Part shown: positions 16,388-27,308 of the stretch, one piece after another
How positions within the stretch are numbered: position 1 is the first letter of the stretch
How the letters are laid out: every line of letters starts with the position of its first letter
Position numbers and translations under genes: made by a program
Source of the DNA: Achromobacter anxifer
GTDB lineage: Bacteria; Pseudomonadota; Gammaproteobacteria; Burkholderiales; Burkholderiaceae_B
DNA length: 64,000 nt
Reading direction: 5' to 3'
NCBI RefSeq assembly: GCF_903652925.1
Contig: NZ_CAHLAR010000006.1
Location: forward strand, 124,001-188,000
The notes under the pieces: generated by a model
Seen by the model: only the letters and a program-made list of their open reading frames with translations
What the model was told of the DNA's origin: nothing
Database searches by the model: none

Positions 16388-18035
16388 TGCTTTAGGAGAG
16401 CATGTCAACATCCGCGAAACCATCGATCAAATCGACATTTCCGGGCATGTCTCTTCTGAAAAATCGGGCGATTTCAAGCGAGCCTTCGATGATTTCTCAG
16501 GAAAGAAATCGGAAGCTTGGTCGATTTCCATCCGTGATGGCGAGTTTTCCGAGATCTCAATAGATGCTGTTGCAAATGAGGATGTCACCCTTGTAATCAA
16601 GAAGCCAGTAGGCGGAAGGGTTTTCTTTGCGTCGCAAGCAGGATTTTCAGCGGCCTTGGAGGACAAGGCATTGACCTTAGCCAGCGAGCTATTGGTACTA
16701 AATTTTTTTACTGGATTCAAGACCAAGGGGTTTTCTGTCCTTTCTTGGGATGGCGAGCCATTACCTGGCTTGCCACCCTTGGAACCCAATTCAGATGCAA
16801 TCGACCCCAGAAAAGGTGTAGTGCGCGATTTGACCGGCGCCACTGTTCCGGCAGACCCTTATCGCTGGATATTAATAGGCGATGATGGCAGTGGTGAACC
16901 GTGGAATATATGGAAGGCGCTGGCAGCTAAAAATCTGGCAACGCTACTTGTTTCAGATGTGTGGAAAGAAGATACAATAAAGGTATCTCTCAATGGCGCA
17001 AGAAAACGTACTTTCTATCTTGGGGAAAAGTGCCAGGATGACAACGCCTATGCAAAAATATGCCAGGCAGCCGACTGGATACTCGTAAAGCAGGACACAG
17101 AAGCCCGGCATGAAGTTCTTGTGCGGCGTCTTTCTGCGATTGTCAGGGACTCTCAATCCAATGGGAACTTGGAGTGGCTAACCGTATTACCCGAATCTCT
17201 GCAGGAAGCGCTTGATGGGGCTCGGCTTGATCATCGCGCCTATGTGAGATCAAAGTCAGCAGAAACAGTAAAAGCTATGGCCGACCTTAGGAAGGCGGTT
17301 GGAGAAGATGTTTCGCGTATCGTGGATCGTGTTCATCGACTTTCTACGGGTTTTGTGATAGGTCTCGCAGCATTGGCAACGGGGCTAGGCGTGCGCCTGA
17401 CATTGCTGTCCTCTCAGAAAAACACCTGGGCAGTTGCCGGGATAATATTCTGCTTTGTTTTATTGGCCATTACATGGGCTAGCATAATTATTCAACGTCA
17501 TGTTAGCTCTAAGTCATTGGTAAATGAGCTGCTCAACATGAGACGTTGGCATAAGAATATTCATATAGCGCTAACCCGCTCAGACTATCGAGAGCTGGCA
17601 TTGCATCCAGTTTTGGATGCCATTCGTTTGTACAAGAAAACAGCAAAAATCACCATTAAGGGAATGATTGCTGCCTCATTTATTTTTATCGCTCTGTTTG
17701 TTGTTGCTCCATTTTTTCACCCAGGCAATAAATCTGTTGGAGTTGGCGATGAAAATGAAAGTGCGCAACCATCATCTGCCGCCATTGTTGATCAATCGAT
17801 TTTAAAATCTAGCCCCCTGCCGAAAGATGGCGTAACTGTTGAAATTGCTCCATCCAAAAAGCAAGAATCAAATCCTAAAAATGACAAAACCGTACAAGAT
17901 ACGAGTCCTCTTAATGATGTGAAGAACAACTCTTCGCAGCAGGAGCTTGAGGTTGGAGAAAAGCAGTCGAAGCCAGCTCACAGCAAGCCTCGTTCGGCAA
18001 ACGACACAGTTGCTGCCCCAGCCACGAAGATGTGA
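16353..18035 (+). CDS. Three-helix membrane protein paired with the NdpA-like gene (cargo)
   Basis: A 560-residue protein I cannot assign to a family. Residues 1-330 are soluble and mixed alpha/beta. Two membrane segments follow (about 333-352 and 359-380), then a 50-residue loop and a third (about 435-455). After that comes a polar Ser/Lys/Asp-rich tail (456-560) predicted on the other side of the membrane. The ATG at 16353 lies inside the upstream gene (35-bp overlap). The last 18-19 codons, from 17978, are antisense to the 3' end of the broken radC gene, so the original C-terminus was replaced when the island landed there. The pairing suggests one system with a cytosolic DNA-associated partner and a membrane partner. 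Confidence 0.75.
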   Translation: MNSKKCLASLIDALGEHVNIRETIDQIDISGHVSSEKSGDFKRAFDDFSGKKSEAWSISIRDGEFSEISIDAVANEDVTLVIKKPVGGRVFFASQAGFSAALEDKALTLASELLVLNFFTGFKTKGFSVLSWDGEPLPGLPPLEPNSDAIDPRKGVVRDLTGATVPADPYRWILIGDDGSGEPWNIWKALAAKNLATLLVSDVWKEDTIKVSLNGARKRTFYLGEKCQDDNAYAKICQAADWILVKQDTEARHEVLVRRLSAIVRDSQSNGNLEWLTVLPESLQEALDGARLDHRAYVRSKSAETVKAMADLRKAVGEDVSRIVDRVHRLSTGFVIGLAALATGLGVRLTLLSSQKNTWAVAGIIFCFVLLAITWASIIIQRHVSSKSLVNELLNMRRWHKNIHIALTRSDYRELALHPVLDAIRLYKKTAKITIKGMIAASFIFIALFVVAPFFHPGNKSVGVGDENESAQPSSAAIVDQSILKSSPLPKDGVTVEIAPSKKQESNPKNDKTVQDTSPLNDVKNNSSQQELEVGEKQSKPAHSKPRSANDTVAAPATKM

Positions 18036-18322
18036 TCCAGTGCTGTGCGAACGCCAACTGTCGGGCGCTTTCTTGATTCGCTGGTTCAGCAATATGTCGG
18101 CACTGTCCAACTCAGGATTCCTGCTCAGGTGGTTGTGCGCTTGAATGACCGCCGCCGCATTGAGCCGCAGCACCTCCTTGACCACTTCACGCGGATACAC
18201 CCATGCTCGATGGCATGACGTAGGCTTCCTGAATCTGGTCAGCCGTCGCGCCGACAGTTCTGGCCTTGGGAATCGGGCTCTATCAGTGCAGCACCGAACG
18301 ATGAAAAGGACGGTTGCGTCAT
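17978..18322 (-). pseudogene. radC: Broken radC (JAB/MPN-domain protein)
   Basis: Pieces of a RadC protein are legible in order but in different frames. From ATG 18322: [20 protein letters not shown]. After a frameshift: [12 protein letters not shown]. Then, after loss of roughly 70 codons: [18 protein letters not shown] and [16 protein letters not shown]. After another frameshift: [14 protein letters not shown] and SFAERGLL, ending at a TGA (17978-17980). The HNHPSG metal motif has decayed to HNHLSR. RadC is a standard backbone gene of this ICE family. The 3' end overlaps the cargo membrane-protein gene in antisense. Confidence 0.85.
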
Positions 18323-18428
18323 GGTCGTGCTCCGGTTATTCGGGCGGAATTGCCCAGAACCGTGGCCAGTACGGCGCAGCGTAAGCAATCAGCTATTCGG
18401 CTACCTGATGATTTTTGGCATCGCGTGG

Positions 18429-19712
18429 TTACGACTCTGCGGCCGACGTTTCATGATCGCGGCGTAAATCGGACACCACTGCGATCAGCCGGTTGATCGG
18501 CTCGGCCAATCGCTTGGGCAGCACACGGTGTTGGGTATGGATACCCTGCTCGGCAATCCAGCGATGGGCGATCCAGACATCCTCCTCTGGATCGTTGTTG
18601 TTCACGCCGTTGCAATACTTGTAGCCGACAAGTGCATCGGCATGGGAAAGCAGCAGTCGCGCCATCGTCATATGAAAACGATGGGCCTGAAGATCCGCAG
18701 TGTTTCGAGGGCGAGGAAGAGTCAAACGCAGGCACCGCTGGCTATTGAAGTCCTTCCAATCAGGCCCGGCAACTTCCCCTGCGCGCTCCAGCATCTTGCG
18801 TGATTGTTCACTTTTTCCGTTGACCAACGCGACCGCAACAGCTCCCTTCGGGTATTCCAGCCTTTCCGCCAGCAAGTTCATCCAGTGCGCCAGCTTTTGC
18901 AAGGTTGCATCATCTGCGAACACTAGGAACTGGTGACGTTGCTCGTCATCGAGGAATGCTGGCAACTGGGCGTAGAGGGGGTACAGCAGGTCATGGAGAT
19001 AGATGTACGTTTGCCGGCGCCCTTGTTCGTGGCTGCGCGTGGTGGCGGTCAATGCCTGCTGCGCCCATTCTGGCGTCAACTCGTCGATCGACATTTCCGT
19101 GATGTCGATGGAGATGAGCGGGAACCCCAGCGACTTACCGATCAGTGCCTTACGTCCGTCGAAGGCATGGCCAAGCTCGATTTCCACGCCACCCAAAACC
19201 ATTGGCTCCGCTTGGACAGGCGGCCCAAGCACCGCAACATCGAGCCGGAATCGGCTGCCGAAGGGTGTATCCAATGGATGCTCGGTCGCTACACGATCAG
19301 CGCCGAGCAATAGGTTACCTTCCAGCGGGTAGTCTGATGCATCCGCATCCTTGAACCACCACGGCATGGCAAGCCGGGCATCCAGACGCCGACCAAGCTC
19401 TGCCGCGATCAACTCTTTTGCGCGCCGATGCTCTTGGCTTTCCTGTACGGCCCGCTGCCGGTTGGTTTCTTCGTCATCAAAGTGCGCCCTGAGGTCGTAG
19501 ATGCGATCAACGGGCAATTGCCGGAAATGGGAGCGCCGACGCAGCTTTCCATCTTCAAAGATAGGGCTGACCCACGTCACCATTTGCCGCAAAGCATCGG
19601 GAGACACCAACGGCCATAACTTGCGCGCATGTTCCCGGCTGCGAACATCGCGCGCCACAATCCGGGTCTGAAACAGGCCCTTGCGGGAGAAAACGACTAC
19701 GGCTTCATCCAT
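18429..19712 (-). CDS. Uncharacterised protein with a possible PD-(D/E)XK core
   Basis: A 427-residue soluble protein. I do not recognise the whole family. Residues 155-190 read FRLDVAVLG, then GGVEIELGHAFDGRK, i.e. Asp158 followed by Glu177-x-Glu179. This resembles the nuclease core of CoiA/PD-(D/E)XK proteins and is followed by GFPLISIDITE. The C-terminal part is rich in histidine and arginine and has no membrane segment. The gene begins 25 bp after the antitoxin stop, so it can be the last gene of the integrase-toxin-antitoxin transcript. Its base composition matches the backbone. No good ribosome-binding site is seen at ATG 19712. Nuclease function is inference. Confidence 0.65.
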   Translation of the reverse strand: MDEAVVVFSRKGLFQTRIVARDVRSREHARKLWPLVSPDALRQMVTWVSPIFEDGKLRRRSHFRQLPVDRIYDLRAHFDDEETNRQRAVQESQEHRRAKELIAAELGRRLDARLAMPWWFKDADASDYPLEGNLLLGADRVATEHPLDTPFGSRFRLDVAVLGPPVQAEPMVLGGVEIELGHAFDGRKALIGKSLGFPLISIDITEMSIDELTPEWAQQALTATTRSHEQGRRQTYIYLHDLLYPLYAQLPAFLDDEQRHQFLVFADDATLQKLAHWMNLLAERLEYPKGAVAVALVNGKSEQSRKMLERAGEVAGPDWKDFNSQRCLRLTLPRPRNTADLQAHRFHMTMARLLLSHADALVGYKYCNGVNNNDPEEDVWIAHRWIAEQGIHTQHRVLPKRLAEPINRLIAVVSDLRRDHETSAAES

Positions 19713-19737
19713 GCGTGGCAGTCACCAGTGCGGGGCA

Positions 19738-20043
19738 CTAGATGATGGCTTGCAAGCCCTTGTCGGCGATGATGTTCAGCAGTTTGAGCGCCGGGCCGGC
19801 CGGGTGGGTATCGCCTTGCTCCCATTTGCGCACCGTCGAAGCTGTCGTGTGCAGATGCAGCGCAAACACCGGCTGGCTGAACTTCAGTTCTTCGCGCAGG
19901 TGTTTGATGTCGGCAGCACTGAACTCCCGCACTGGCGGCGGGCAGATGGCATCGAACTCGCGCATCGTTACCTTGCCGATTGCGCCAGCGTCATGCAGCG
20001 CAGCCAAGTCGCCGCGCAGGGATTCAATGAGCTTGCTCGTCAC
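19738..20043 (-). CDS. higA: HigA-type antitoxin (XRE/HTH)
   Basis: A 101-residue HTH protein. Residues 40-95 (REFSAADIKHLREELKFSQP, then FALHLHTTASTVRKWEQGD) are a helix-turn-helix like that of HigA/MqsA-type antitoxins, ending in LLNIIADKGLQAII. Start: GTG at 20043, with GGAGG six bases upstream; no ATG in frame is better placed. It overlaps the end of the toxin gene by 20 bp. The antitoxin should neutralise the toxin and repress the shared promoter. Toxin-first order is typical of HigBA. Confidence 0.82.
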   Translation of the reverse strand: MTSKLIESLRGDLAALHDAGAIGKVTMREFDAICPPPVREFSAADIKHLREELKFSQPVFALHLHTTASTVRKWEQGDTHPAGPALKLLNIIADKGLQAII

Positions 20044-20407
20044 AACACACCTCCAGTAGAACGCCGGACTCCAGCGCTTTCGCCAAGTTCTCTGCCGACA
20101 GTTCCAGAAACACCTTGCCAGCGAACTGCAACGCCTTCCTTTCGTCCTGAGTGATATTCGCCTTGTTGCTCTTGGGGAACCCATGCAGGAACACATAGCT
20201 GCTGCCGATCCGTGCCGACAGCAGCGTCCGATAGCCGCCGCTTTTGCCGCCACCAGGGCGCGCTACCCGCTTCTTGTAGAGAAAGCCGCCCAGGTCAGCA
20301 TCAACCAGACCGGCCTCCATCTCCTGGACTGCTTTGCACAAAGCGGCGTCAGGTAGCCTTTCGCTGGCCTGCCACCGTGCAAAGTCCCTGCGTTTGAAGA
20401 CGGTCAT
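20024..20407 (-). CDS. higB: RelE/HigB-superfamily toxin
   Basis: A 127-residue basic protein. The segments TVFKRRDFARWQ, GLVDADLGGFLYKKRVARPG, SGGYRTLLSARIGSSYVFLH and FAKSNKANI-like FPKSNKANITQDE define the DUF1044-type RelE/HigB toxin family, which cleaves mRNA on the ribosome. The start at 20407 has GGGAG eight bases upstream and overlaps the stop of the preceding 48-residue gene by ATGA. It probably helps retain the ICE (post-segregational killing). Confidence 0.82.
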   Translation of the reverse strand: MTVFKRRDFARWQASERLPDAALCKAVQEMEAGLVDADLGGFLYKKRVARPGGGKSGGYRTLLSARIGSSYVFLHGFPKSNKANITQDERKALQFAGKVFLELSAENLAKALESGVLLEVCCDEQAH

Positions 20408-20550
20408 ATTTGGCACTCCCGAAAACTATACCCGAAACGGGCATGGTTTGCCAGTTCAACTTTCGGCTTTCTCGGCGTTGGGGAGGATTCGCCAGACAAT
20501 GTCTGGCGGATTGGCTTGTCGTCCATATACAGAAGCATTTCGCTGTTCAT
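20404..20550 (-). CDS. 48-residue protein coupled to the integrase
   Basis: A short frame (MNSEMLLYMDDKPIRQTLSG at the start, ending FGYSFRECQI) whose ATG overlaps the integrase stop and whose stop overlaps the toxin start, both as ATGA. This precise nesting argues that it is translated. There is no recognised domain. The C-terminal half is basic and could bind DNA. An excisionase-like role is possible from position, but nothing in the sequence proves it. Confidence 0.55.
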   Translation of the reverse strand: MNSEMLLYMDDKPIRQTLSGESSPTPRKPKVELANHARFGYSFRECQI

Positions 20551-21752
20551 GCTGCGGCCTCCTGCGACTGGCGCTGCCCTGCGCCGGTGATGGCCTGACG
20601 CCGGCTGGCCACCAGTTCGGCCGCCTCGCGTACTGGCTTGTCTTCTGTGTGGACGTAGTGCATGAACATCGCTACGGTCTTGTGTCCTGTCAGTCTCATC
20701 CCTACCTTGGTCGGCACGCCCGAATTGGCAATGTCGGTGGTCGAACGGTGGCGAATACCATGCGTGCCGACGTGCGGCACGCCGGCGGCCTTGAGCGCCC
20801 GGCACCAGCCGCCGTAGTGCTCGCCAAAGGTCAGGTGCTTGTCCGGGTCGTTTGGCGACGGCAGGACATACGGGCAGCCTTCCCGGCGCGGCGCCGTCGA
20901 GAGCAGCCGATAGGCTTCCGCGCTCATGGGCTTGGACATGCCGCCAGTCTTGCTGTCGGGCCAAACCACACGGCGGTTCTCGAAGTCCAGCCAAGCCCAT
21001 TCGAGTGGGCAGATTTCGGAGCGCCGGGCGGCAAACTCGAATTGCAGCCGGATCGCCAGGGGGATGACGTAGTTCTCCAGCCCTTCGGCCTCCAACTTGT
21101 CCAGGTGGCGGTAGATCAGCGCCAATTCGCCATCCACGATGAGCCGGGTTTCCTTGCCCGGCGGGAACATCGGGACATGCCGGCACGGGTTCGTGCCGTC
21201 CGGGCGGTAGCCCCACACTTCGGCCAGATTGAACATCTTGCGCAGTACGCCGAATGCCTTATTTGCCTCGGTCGGCTTGTACGAGAGCTTTTCCATCAGC
21301 CCGGCAATGTCGGGGCGCTTCACATCAAGCACCTTCTTGCGGCCCAGCAATGGGATGATGCAGCGGTCGATGACGCCCTGATAGCCTTCCTGCGTGCTGG
21401 GCTTGTTGCGCTTCTTGGAGTAGTCCTCCATGAACTTCTTGCACAACTCCGCGATGGTGGGGGCCTTGCGCGCCTCGGTTTTGGCGCCGCCGGGATCGCC
21501 GCCTCGGCGAACCTCGGCCAGCCAGTCCTGCGCCATGACGCGGGCCTGCTCGACGGTCAGTTCTCCGAACAGACCCAAGGCGGGCTTGCGGCGCTCGCCC
21601 GCGTTCGTGCGGTACTGGAGCATGAACACCCGGCGACCCGCCGGGGTGATCTTGCACAGGAAGCCGGGCACCACGGTGTCCCGCAGTTCGACGGCCTGCG
21701 CCTGGGGTTGTGCCGCCTCTACGGCGGTCTTGGTGAGCTTGATCTTGGCCAT
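20547..21752 (-). CDS. int: Tyrosine-recombinase integrase of the Tn4371 type
   Basis: A 401-residue P4-type tyrosine integrase. There is an N-terminal DUF4102-like arm-binding domain (residues 1-95), a core-binding helical domain (about 98-195) and a catalytic domain with Arg243 (AARRSEI), His331-x2-Arg334 (HGIRH), His357 (LTGHK) and nucleophile Tyr366 (MFMHY). GGAG sits six bases before ATG 21752; the 12-residue upstream extension has no such site. It drives site-specific integration and excision. It is the outermost gene of the element, 175 bp from the candidate attachment octamer, and heads an overlapping chain with the 48-residue gene and the toxin-antitoxin pair. Confidence 0.93.
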   Translation of the reverse strand: MAKIKLTKTAVEAAQPQAQAVELRDTVVPGFLCKITPAGRRVFMLQYRTNAGERRKPALGLFGELTVEQARVMAQDWLAEVRRGGDPGGAKTEARKAPTIAELCKKFMEDYSKKRNKPSTQEGYQGVIDRCIIPLLGRKKVLDVKRPDIAGLMEKLSYKPTEANKAFGVLRKMFNLAEVWGYRPDGTNPCRHVPMFPPGKETRLIVDGELALIYRHLDKLEAEGLENYVIPLAIRLQFEFAARRSEICPLEWAWLDFENRRVVWPDSKTGGMSKPMSAEAYRLLSTAPRREGCPYVLPSPNDPDKHLTFGEHYGGWCRALKAAGVPHVGTHGIRHRSTTDIANSGVPTKVGMRLTGHKTVAMFMHYVHTEDKPVREAAELVASRRQAITGAGQRQSQEAAA

Positions 21753-22150
21753 GATGACTCCTTGGAACGACCCGATTCCAAGAGCCACATAGGAGCGGCG
21801 CGAGGGTAAGCCGGGTCAGGTTTCAGAAAGCACCGGCATATGATGGACGCGCGTAAGTTATTGATAAACCTGCTGTATCCAGCTTCAGCGCAGTCCAGCG
21901 AAGTGCCGGGCTGGAGTCATCGTGAAATAAAAAAGCGGTCCTACTGTATTTCTGGTTTCGACGTCGGCGGGGGTTTGGTTTGCTGCGTCGATGGATGAAT
22001 CTTATCTACTACTAGGTAGATAGCGCAAGGGCTTTTTATGAAACAAGATGATTCCAACAACAGCCCACTGCCGCTCCGAGCCCGCCGGAATCCCCCCAGG
22101 CCTGCATGAATGTCCTCCCGGATACCTGACAACACGCTGCCCACGGACAA
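21753..22150. other. ICE right end and junction with chromosome
   Basis: No gene is seen here. The first 175 bp belong to the element (integrase promoter and arm sites expected). After the candidate octamer (21927-21934) comes chromosomal DNA leading to the ssb terminator. A short hairpin, TATCTAC-TACTAG-GTAGATA, lies at 22003-22022. Confidence 0.5.
21927..21934 (-). other. Candidate attachment site octamer (att)
   Basis: Read on the minus strand the bases are TTTTTTAT, which fits the TTTTTYRT octamer I recall for Tn4371-family attachment sites. It lies 175 bp upstream of the integrase start, the expected location. The other end is outside the window, so the direct repeat cannot be confirmed here. 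Confidence 0.45.
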
Positions 22151-22185
22151 TAAAAAAACCCGGTAAATCAATGATCTACCGGGTT
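22151..22185 (-). terminator. Rho-independent terminator of ssb
   Basis: On the minus strand AACCCGGTA pairs with TACCGGGTT over nine perfect base pairs (22157-22165 with 22177-22185), followed by seven T. It lies 29 bp beyond the ssb stop. Confidence 0.93.
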
Positions 22186-22214
22186 CGTGCGCAGGCCTCT
22201 TGCAGACTGGCGGT

Positions 22215-22736
22215 TTAGAACGGAATGTCGTCGTCCATATCCGCCAGGTTGGCGCCGCTGCTGGCCGGAGCCGCTGCGGGAGCCGGACGCTGCTGGGGCG
22301 CCGGGCGCTGGGCCGGGGCGCGCTGCTGCGGCGCGCGCGCGGGCGCGTCGTCGTAGCCGCCGCCACCGCCGTAGCTTGCGCCACCGCCGCCGCCGTCTTC
22401 GCGGCCGCCCAGCATCTGCATCTGGTCGGCAACGATTTCGGTGCTGTAGCGGTCAGCGCCGGTGTCCTTGTCTTGCCACTTGCGCGTCTTCAGGCGGCCT
22501 TCGATGTAGACCGAGCGGCCCTTCTTCAGGTATTCGCCGGCGATTTCAGCCAGGCGGTTGTACATGACGACGCGGTGCCATTCCGTTTCTTCGCGGCGTT
22601 CGCCCGAAGCCTTGTCTTTCCAGGTGGAGGTGGTGGCAATGGACATATTGCAGATTGCCGCCCCTTCGGGGCTGTAGCGGACTTCCGGGTCGCGTCCCAG
22701 ATTGCCCACGAGTATGACTTTGTTAACCGATGCCAT
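22215..22736 (-). CDS. ssb: Single-stranded DNA-binding protein
   Basis: A 173-residue SSB. The N-terminal OB fold (residues 1-110) has the family start [20 protein letters not shown] and the [20 protein letters not shown] block. It is followed by a Gly/Gln/Pro/Ala-rich flexible linker and the acidic tip DMDDDIPF that recruits repair and replication partners. It coats single-stranded DNA as a tetramer. It is separated from the ICE by its own terminator, so the insertion did not disturb it. It is the first clear chromosomal gene right of the element. Confidence 0.97.
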   Translation of the reverse strand: MASVNKVILVGNLGRDPEVRYSPEGAAICNMSIATTSTWKDKASGERREETEWHRVVMYNRLAEIAGEYLKKGRSVYIEGRLKTRKWQDKDTGADRYSTEIVADQMQMLGGREDGGGGGASYGGGGGYDDAPARAPQQRAPAQRPAPQQRPAPAAAPASSGANLADMDDDIPF

Positions 22737-22833
22737 GCCGTTGTCCCTCTGTTGTTGACAGCCTGCGTGTGCGTTGCCGCGGACGCGCCGGCAACAACAT
22801 AAAAGCGATGTTGAAGACCGGCTTCATGAAACA

Positions 22834-22860
22834 CGCCGGTCACCGCAACGATGACCGGCG
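22834..22860 (-). terminator. Hairpin between the MFS gene and ssb
   Basis: CGCCGGTCA (22834-22842) pairs perfectly with TGACCGGCG (22852-22860). It lies about 155 bp after the MFS stop on the minus strand and upstream of ssb. It lacks a strong T-run, so a terminator role is only possible. Confidence 0.35.
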
Positions 22861-23014
22861 ACGCCGGGTGGAACCCTGAGTGAAGCCCTGATTTGATGCG
22901 TATTATCGACGAAAAGCGCCCGCCGCGCCAAACCAGGATGTGACAAAGCCAGCCACCCTGGCGCGGCGATTTTGGCCGCTGTTGGACGCTTTTCGGGGCG
23001 GGATCCCCACCGTT

Positions 23015-24232
23015 TCAGCCTGCGCGGGCCGAAGCCCGGCCCTCCGGCGCCGGCAGCGGCCGCAGCGCCCAGGTCACGGCCAGCCAGATGGCCGACAGCG
23101 CTGCGGCGGCCATGAAAACGGCGCTGGAACCGGAATGCGCGGCCAGCCAGCCGCCCAGCGCGCCGCCGGTGAACAGGCCGGCGGCCTGGGCGGTGTTGTA
23201 GAAGCCCAGCGCCAGGCCCTTGTAGGCCTGGGGCGCCACCCGCGACACCAGCGAAGGCTGCAAGGCTTCCAGCACGTTGAAGGCGACGAAGAATCCCGTC
23301 AGCGCGGCGGCCAGGGTGTAGAAGCCGTGGCTGGCCGCGGGCAGCAAGGCACACACCAGCACCAGGCCGGCGACGGCGGCGCGCAAGGCGCCGCGATGGG
23401 CGCGGCGCTTTTCCGCCACGAACACCACCGGCACCATCAGCACGAAGGACACCAGGATGACCGGCAGGTAGACCTTCCAGAGCTCGCGCGCGTCCAGCCC
23501 GCCCACCTTGGCCAGCAGCGCCGGCACCACCACGAACAGCGCCACCTGGATCAGGTGCAGCACGAACACGCCGAAATTCAGCCGCAGCAGGTCGGTATGG
23601 GTCAGGACTTCGCGCGGCCGGGCGGCCTGCATGGTGCGGGCATGGGTCAGCGGCACCACGGGCACGACCCAGCGCGCCACGGCCAGGCAGACCACGCCCA
23701 GGCAGGCGATGGTCCAGAACAGGCCCGACAGGCCCCACCAGCCCACCAGCACGGGCGACAGCACCAAAGAAACGGCGAAGGACAGGCCGATCGACCCGCC
23801 CACCATGGCCATGGCGCGGGTGCGGACCTCGTCGCGGGTGGAATCGGCCAGCCAGGCGGTGACCGCCGCGGAAATGGCGCCGGCGCCCTGGATGGCGCGG
23901 CCGATGGTGATCCAGTAGACGTCCGACGCCTGCGCGCAGACGATGCTGCCCGCCACGAACAGCAGCAGGCCGAACAGCACCACGGGGCGGCGGCCCCAGC
24001 GGTCGGACGCCAGGCCGAAGGGGATCTGCATGAATGCCTGGGTCAGGCCGTACATGCCCAGCGCCAGGCCGACGCGGGCGGGATCGTCCCCGCCCGGCAT
24101 GCCGGCCGCGGCCACGGCGAACACGGGCAGCAACAGGAACAGCCCCAGCATCCGCGCGGCGAACAGGCCGGCCAGCGCCACGCTGGCGCGGCGTTCCGAC
24201 GGGGTCAATTTCAGTTTGGTATCTGCCTGCAT
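23015..24232 (-). CDS. MFS transporter (YajR-like drug/efflux type)
   Basis: A 405-residue major facilitator protein with 12 predicted membrane helices and the motif-A loop GLASDRWGRRPVV between helices 2 and 3. Helix 5 carries the antiporter-type GxxxGP-like stretch IGLSFAVSLVLSPVLVGWWG, which fits a proton-driven exporter. It resembles the E. coli YajR branch but ends after helix 12 without the C-terminal YAM domain. Substrate unknown. It lies between ssb and a divergent uvrA. Confidence 0.85.
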   Translation of the reverse strand: MQADTKLKLTPSERRASVALAGLFAARMLGLFLLLPVFAVAAAGMPGGDDPARVGLALGMYGLTQAFMQIPFGLASDRWGRRPVVLFGLLLFVAGSIVCAQASDVYWITIGRAIQGAGAISAAVTAWLADSTRDEVRTRAMAMVGGSIGLSFAVSLVLSPVLVGWWGLSGLFWTIACLGVVCLAVARWVVPVVPLTHARTMQAARPREVLTHTDLLRLNFGVFVLHLIQVALFVVVPALLAKVGGLDARELWKVYLPVILVSFVLMVPVVFVAEKRRAHRGALRAAVAGLVLVCALLPAASHGFYTLAAALTGFFVAFNVLEALQPSLVSRVAPQAYKGLALGFYNTAQAAGLFTGGALGGWLAAHSGSSAVFMAAAALSAIWLAVTWALRPLPAPEGRASARAG

Positions 24233-24416
24233 GCGGAAAATTCAACGATGACTAGGGCTGCTCGCGCGCGTGCTGTCACACGCTCACGGTCTGATCTGGC
24301 GGTGCGGCGCCGCCCCCGGGACTATCCAGGCTGAACTACTGCCCCGAACGCGGGGGGATTCGGCGCGCTATAGTACCAAGTTGGCCTTTGAAACCGCTTA
24401 AAAGAGCCCGATAGAC

Positions 24417-27260
<2,844 letters not shown>

Positions 27261-27308
27261 ACCAGCACCTGAATCATCGTCAGATCAACGACTAGAAAGG
27301 ATCGCCGC

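Larger units (their letters stand above)
1..21934. mobile_element. Tn4371-family integrative and conjugative element (integrase-proximal part)
   Basis: The gene order integrase, radC (broken), DUF932, ParB-like, DUF736, DUF2958, DUF2285, AlpA-like HTH, RepA, ParA, DUF2840, TraF-type peptidase and relaxase is the backbone I know from the Tn4371 family of ICEs. All backbone genes lie on the minus strand. The type IV mating-pair genes would follow the relaxase beyond the left edge, so only one end is visible. Three AT-richer cargo islands (about 7.86-9.0, 10.4-11.3 and 15.1-18.0 kb) interrupt the backbone. The right boundary is placed at a candidate attachment octamer (21927-21934) just upstream of the integrase gene; beyond it lie a terminator and ssb. 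The family call is strong; the exact end is inferred. Confidence 0.88.

Noticed and set aside
17868-18200. 110-codon minus-strand frame as an intact RadC-like gene
   Set aside because: Only the first about 45 codons match RadC; the true C-terminus continues in another frame, so the locus is a pseudogene.
22003-22034. Alternative ICE boundary at the hairpin and CTTTTTAT near 22027-22034
   Set aside because: The octamer has a mismatch to the recalled consensus and is farther from int than the 21927-21934 match; kept only as an alternative.
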